Source of the DNA: Larix sibirica
Lineage: Eukaryota > Streptophyta > Pinopsida > Pinales > Pinaceae
Length of the DNA stretch: 25,255 bases
Reading direction: 5' to 3'
NCBI GenBank assembly: GCA_004151065.3
Contig: NWUY0300000252.1
Span: 35,033-60,287, forward strand
Positions 20,952-25,255 of this stretch are shown piece after piece; position 1 is the first letter of the stretch; each line of letters opens with the position of its first letter. The notes under the pieces are model-generated. The model was not told where the DNA came from and searched no databases. It was given only the letters and a program-made list of their open reading frames with translations. The position numbers were made by a program, and so were the translations under genes.

Positions 20952-21046
20952 GGTACTTACGCGGTACTCCCAGAGGTACCCGGTATGCCGATATGGTTAC
21001 CCGGTACTGGTACGGGTGCCCAACCCCCAGGTATGGGTACCCTGGC
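20952..21046 (-). mobile_element. GGTACC-rich block, possible hAT transposon end
   Basis: GGTAC or GTACC occurs repeatedly in under 100 bases (for example GAGGTACCCGGTA, GGTACTGGTACGGG and GGGTACCC). On the minus strand the block opens with CAGGGTACCCATACC at about 21043-21029. hAT-superfamily elements commonly start CAGGG and carry dense short subterminal repeats that bind the transposase, so a hAT terminus is a reasonable reading. The element would extend left but is cut by the N at 20951. No target-site duplication can be tested. Confidence 0.35.
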
Positions 21047-21288
21047 TACTTAGGCTGTAATCATGAATAAAATTGAACACCACTAGGCAAAAAGACAACA
21101 AGACAAACATAGATGCAAATTCAAACAAAAACAACAAATAATGCACAATGCCACAAAATAATAGCAACAATATTGAAGTTTTCAAAATGTTTGCTTGAAT
21201 ATTTTTTTCATTTTTCAGATAAACATGAGCAAGACACGATGGAGATTGAAGAACAAGGGCAAAGATGAAATGGGGATTTGAGGGAGAA
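21047..21288. other. Non-coding stretch
   Basis: No motif. The minus frame 21185-20997 is a hydrophobic AT-driven frame overlapping the GGTACC block and is not credible as a gene. Confidence 0.4.
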
Positions 21289-21389
21289 TGGTTTGCTAGT
21301 AAAATGCATTCATCACTCTAATAGACTAATACCACTGCAAGTGGTTTGCTAGTAAAATGCATTCATTACTCTAATACCACTACAAGTGG
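21289..21389 (+). repeat. Two-copy tandem repeat, about 53 bp
   Basis: TGGTTTGCTAGTAAAATGCA occurs at 21289 and again at 21342, each followed by a CATYACTCTAAT...ACCACTRCAAGTGG pattern. The second unit is shorter by about 8 bp (an ACTAAT-type slip). Confidence 0.85.
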
Positions 21390-21941
21390 ATCCTCAAAAC
21401 ATGTATTTAATTCATATTCAATGATGATTATTACAACGGTAAGGCACAGGATTGTACATTGACCTTGTGCCTTTCCGTTTAAGGTTATATCCTTTAATAT
21501 TATTATTATTATTATTATAAAAAAATTCCAACTAACGTTATTTAATGAAGTACATCACAATGGTAGCCTACCTCAATAAGTTGTTCTCCATTAGAAGCCT
21601 TACCATATTCTAGATATTTTCTTCTCAATCCATTACAACAACAAAGAATAATTAGAGATTTGCTGCACTGTGCTGGTATTTTTAATTGCTTTAGTTTCTT
21701 CTCAAATTGCCCCTTTAGATGTAGATTTTACTGTCTTCTTGAAAATCCCGGCCAAAATTTGAATTACTTGTCTCACTATGGACATCCTTTTTGCTGGATA
21801 AATGTACATTTGCCCTAGCATTTTTGGTCTTTCACATTGAATGTTACTAATAATCTTCAAGCCACAACTCTATTGGTTAGAGTTATTTCTTTCTCACATT
21901 TTTAATCGAATTTCTTTCTTGTTACTTTATTTATCCTTCAG
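21390..21941. other. Non-coding stretch before the LINE relic, with an (ATT)n run
   Basis: An ATT microsatellite lies at about 21497-21518. The remainder shows no coding signal and may be the eroded 5' region of the LINE that follows. Confidence 0.45.
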
Positions 21942-23304
21942 TTGTTTTCACCACAAATGACAGTACCCAAGTCTCCAACAGTTCCTTACATCTCTCCACC
22001 AAGCAAAAACCAAACAGTGGCAATAGGATCATCCAATCCACAAAGTGAGGTGGCTACATGTGCCAATTATGGTCTAGATGTTTCAGTGGAAGCATCACAC
22101 AGCACCCTGAATATAGTCAATCCAAGTTTGAGGCCTTCAAACCCTCTGCTATCTAAGCATGCAATTGTTATAACGTAACCTCAATCTTTTAAAGATGTGG
22201 TCAAGCAAGGGAAAGGTTTTTCCCACTCTCAAATCCAATCAGGAAAAGGTCCTACAAGGGTAATTACTCTAGTAGATATATGAAAGGAGATCCCAGAGCT
22301 AAACATAAATTCAAAGGGTGTGATTGATCTTTTGGGGGATTAAAAGGAAAATGCTTTGATTTGCAGATTTAAATACCTCTGGCCTTCTACAGACAATCCA
22401 GTTTTTTGCATACAAGAAAATTGATTTCAGGCTTTCACATTAATTCTCCGTGCCTTTTCCATTGTTTATTACTATAACCCCGAAGATAAGAAACATGTCG
22501 TAGAAGGTGGCCCCTAGTTCTGGGGAAAGTTTGGTCTCTTTTTGAGGCCTTGGTTTCCAGATTTTATTGGATTTGGTTTTCGAGTTTGTTGGCTACTCGC
22601 TAAATAGTTCTATTTGTTCAGATAAGAGTAAAGTAGAAAATGGATCCTTTCTTATGCCAAATTATGTGTAGAAGTGAATCTGAGTAAGGGGTTACAAGAG
22701 AGAAATCCTGACTGTAGGAATTCATAAATGGACTCGGGTTCTACACTCTGAAAACACAGCCTTCCATTGTAGAGTTTGCTTTGAAGCCGGTCATCTAGCT
22801 GCAACTTGTCCTTCAATGATTAAACAACAACAGAGCAACCTAACGAGAAATGACATCATCTCCCATCCAAAGTCAACAATTTTGTGCGGTGGTTTACATT
22901 AAGCGAGGAGAAAAAGGAGAAGAAATCCAAGTTTGCTCGAGAATTAACCAAAGAACAATAATCCTTGAGATAGCAAAGAGCCAAAGGATCAAGTTCCTGA
23001 AAGAAGATTTCAATAAGATAAAAGAAGGGAAATTCGATCATCTGGGGGAACTCAAGAGCAGAAAGCAGCAGATAATTAGACAAGTACCTCCCTCTTGAAA
23101 GGGGACTCAAATGAAGAAGATCCTATACTTGCTAATTTGATAAGACAGAAAATCCAAAAGCCTTCACAGTCAGTCAAGCCTTCAAGAAAAACCTTAATTG
23201 TTCAGCTGCAAAAAAACGATGTCCAAAAAAATCCCCTGATCCTGCTCAGGATCTGTCAATCTTTTGTTTCCAAATCTCCTCCATTTTCTCCAACCCTTGA
23301 TTAG
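21942..23304 (+). pseudogene. Plant L1-type LINE ORF1 relic (DUF4283 plus CCHC knuckle)
   Basis: A Ser/Pro/Asn-rich leader (21942-22178) ends at a TAA at 22176. The same frame continues with SFKDVVKQGKG and, near 22470-22555, NPEDKKHVVEGGP-FWGKFGLFLRPWFPDF, the hallmark of DUF4283. Further in-frame stops lie at 22281, 22341, 22422, 22515 and 22605. The middle of DUF4283 seems deleted after 22605; LCVEVNLSKGL follows near 22660, then a frameshift near 22720. The CX2CX4HX4C knuckle CRVCFEAGHLAATC lies at 22768-22809. A basic tail continues through 22850-23098 and 23095-23304. ORF1 proteins of this type bind LINE RNA. No ORF2 endonuclease or reverse transcriptase follows before the window ends. 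Confidence 0.8.
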
Positions 23305-25225
23305 TAATAAAGACACGTGATAAATATTGATCAGCAAAGGAATAGGCCTACAGATATTTAAGATTACCTAACAGAGATATGACAGAAATACCAATGCAAA
23401 AAACAATAAACACAAGAATAAATATCAAGGAAGGTGTCCCTTCTGCCCTACTTTAGTAGGCCTGTTTATTAACAAAGGTAAAGATGCAAAGGAATTCAAC
23501 TCACTGACACGACAATCAGCCCTTCTCTACATAAGTGGCACAGTTGCATTAGCAGAGTGAATTAGAACCTTCCCAAACAACTTAACAGTCGATAAAAAAT
23601 CATCTTTGTATCAAGATAAATTATATACGTAGATAAAACAACAAAATATAATCAAAGAAAACAGACTATTCAACAATCCTTTGGAACAAGAAATCATGGA
23701 AATATTCACCTCTTAAAAGAAATATTCCCCTCTTAAAAGCTGACCTAATCCCTCTAAATGCAAAAGTGAAGGTGAAAAAGGGCAGAATTTTAATAATTGC
23801 ATAATTGAATTGGTATTTGGAACAATCACCCAAGGTTAAAATCAGGATAGATGAAGGATATCACAAGTTAGCTGGAATACTATAAATGCTAGACAAATAG
23901 AAACTTGAAAAACTAAATGGAGCTTAAATAATAAAAAGTGTGAAAAAAAAAGAAGCCATGGGCAAAATATGGAATCTATATCAGTTGCAGACAAAAGACA
24001 AAAGAAAAAAGACAAAAGCATAAACAGATCATCATTTAAGATCTAAAATTGCAGTATTACTTAGAGTCTTGGACACGGTCCAAATTTGGAATAGAAATGG
24101 AAAAATGTGCAAGACAGACAAAATTCCATCAATTGCAGAACCAAACGGGAAGACATGAGAATCTGCCCTGGGGAATATATGGCAAATGTTGCACTTATAA
24201 AATACTTAGCCGGCAAAACATATGAGACAAATCATTCAAACTTGTAGCCAATATTGGTAAGATAGAGGCCTTGTAAAAAAACTAAAAAAGAGGAAACACT
24301 AGTAGACTGACAATTTTGATGATAGAGTTCCTACAGCAAAAAAAGTTACTAGTAAATGATGAGTATTAAAAGAGTTTAATGAACCACTTTGGTCTTGGTG
24401 GACACTAAAATTTAAATAACTCAAATTCATTTCATTTTAGGTATTTGTCAAGGCACAGAAAACCTAAACCCATATTTCTTATCTAAATAATATTCTAATG
24501 TCTTCAATACTATATTATAAATTGACATATTTGTCAAAGTGCATGGGTTCTGTCTCTTTAAGAAAATAAGACAACCTCCTTTGGGACTGGAGCCCTGCTA
24601 CATATAGCTACGTGCAGAAAATCATATCGTATGGCATTTATAAAGCAACAGATTTTCATGAAATTAAATAGCCTGAGGGAAATATTGCCCAGCTTGTACA
24701 TCAAATTATTCAGTTCAATTCCCAAGCAAGCCAAAAATCTATTTTAAGAACCAATGTGCATTTATTATTTTTTCCAATTATTAGAGGGTAGGGTTGCTTT
24801 TTGTTTTGCAACTTTGTCACCAGTTCTGCAGGGACTCATGAGCACTAAAATAACATCTGGCACATCTTCCCTACACTACCCCAAACATTTCGGCCAGGAC
24901 ATCAAAATGGTAAATTAGCCAATTTTCGGGTAAGCAATGTAATGAACCCTTTGATACTCATAGATTTCCATGGTTTGCACATTAGCCCTTACTGCATTCA
25001 TTCAGGTAATTACTAATACCTGAGAGGATAATTTAATTCCAGGCCAGCTTGGGACCAGATCCCAAAAGCTGCTAGGATAAAGTGAACCTTGGTAGCAGTG
25101 CTAAATTTAAACAATCCAATAAGCTAGCAATGTAATTAAACAGAAAATAACAGTATGTTAAAAAAACTATTGACAATATCTTTCTCAGGACTCTTAAGTA
25201 TTGTCGAGCATCTTGTCAATACTTG
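23305..25225. other. Long non-coding stretch, no gene recognised
   Basis: A-rich on the plus strand, with stops in all frames. I searched for LINE ORF2 endonuclease or reverse-transcriptase motifs and saw none. Minor structure: a 20-bp tandem pair at 23700-23739 and a GACAAAAG-rich patch at about 23990-24020. Confidence 0.5.
23700..23739 (+). repeat. 20-bp tandem duplication
   Basis: AAATATTCACCTCTTAAAAG is followed immediately by the same 20 bases with one change (A to C). Confidence 0.9.
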
Positions 25226-25230
25226 TATCT

Positions 25231-25255
25231 TTTTTTATTTTATTTTATTTTATTT
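25231..25255. repeat. (TTTTA)n microsatellite at the window edge
   Basis: Repeated TATTT/TTTTA units run to the last base. Confidence 0.9.

Overview
The window looks like intergenic DNA from a seed plant with a large, transposon-filled nuclear genome. Supporting signs are overall AT-richness, remnants of a Ty3/gypsy-type gag, plant L1-type LINE ORF1 (DUF4283 plus CCHC knuckle) and LINE ORF2 (zf-RVT-like), a tRNA-derived SINE-like head and a long degenerate satellite-like array. The many old, unpurged elements would fit a gymnosperm, but the sequence does not prove that. I see no intact protein-coding gene, no rRNA gene, no functional tRNA gene and no CRISPR array. Nearly all open frames are chance or shadow frames.

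Layout. Positions 1-1190 hold a broken gag on the minus strand and its degenerate leader. Positions 1190-2240 and about 4880-5408 hold two plus-strand hydrophilic coding relics. Each keeps a readable frame over hundreds of bases but is studded with stops, mostly TAG. Positions 5400-8390 are a patchwork: a SINE-like head, a diverged direct repeat (about 6233 and 8160) whose second copy resembles an LTR, and a minus-strand LINE ORF2 C-terminal relic near 7050-7440.

The centre is the main item. A 6,278-bp segment (8394-14671) is followed by one N and then repeated almost perfectly (14673-20950), again followed by one N; I saw three substitutions. Inside each copy is a degenerate tandem array with a period of about 178 bp, organised as a head-to-head inverted pair. 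About 15 monomers lie in plus orientation, then a spacer of roughly 200 bp, then about 15 in minus orientation. Two truncated monomers (spacings about 60 and 137-138 bp) sit at the same ordinal distance from the centre in both arms, with matching breakpoints. The arms are therefore copies of one another, an old large palindrome, not independent arrays. The exact 6.28-kb duplication is more likely an assembly artefact at N junctions than a recent duplication, but only long reads can decide.

The right part (20952-25255) begins with a GGTACC-rich block resembling a hAT transposon end cut by the N. It then holds a decayed LINE ORF1 (21942-23304) with no ORF2 after it, and ends in about 2 kb of non-coding DNA and a TTTTA microsatellite. 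No genes here work together; the interest is in repeat architecture and decay.
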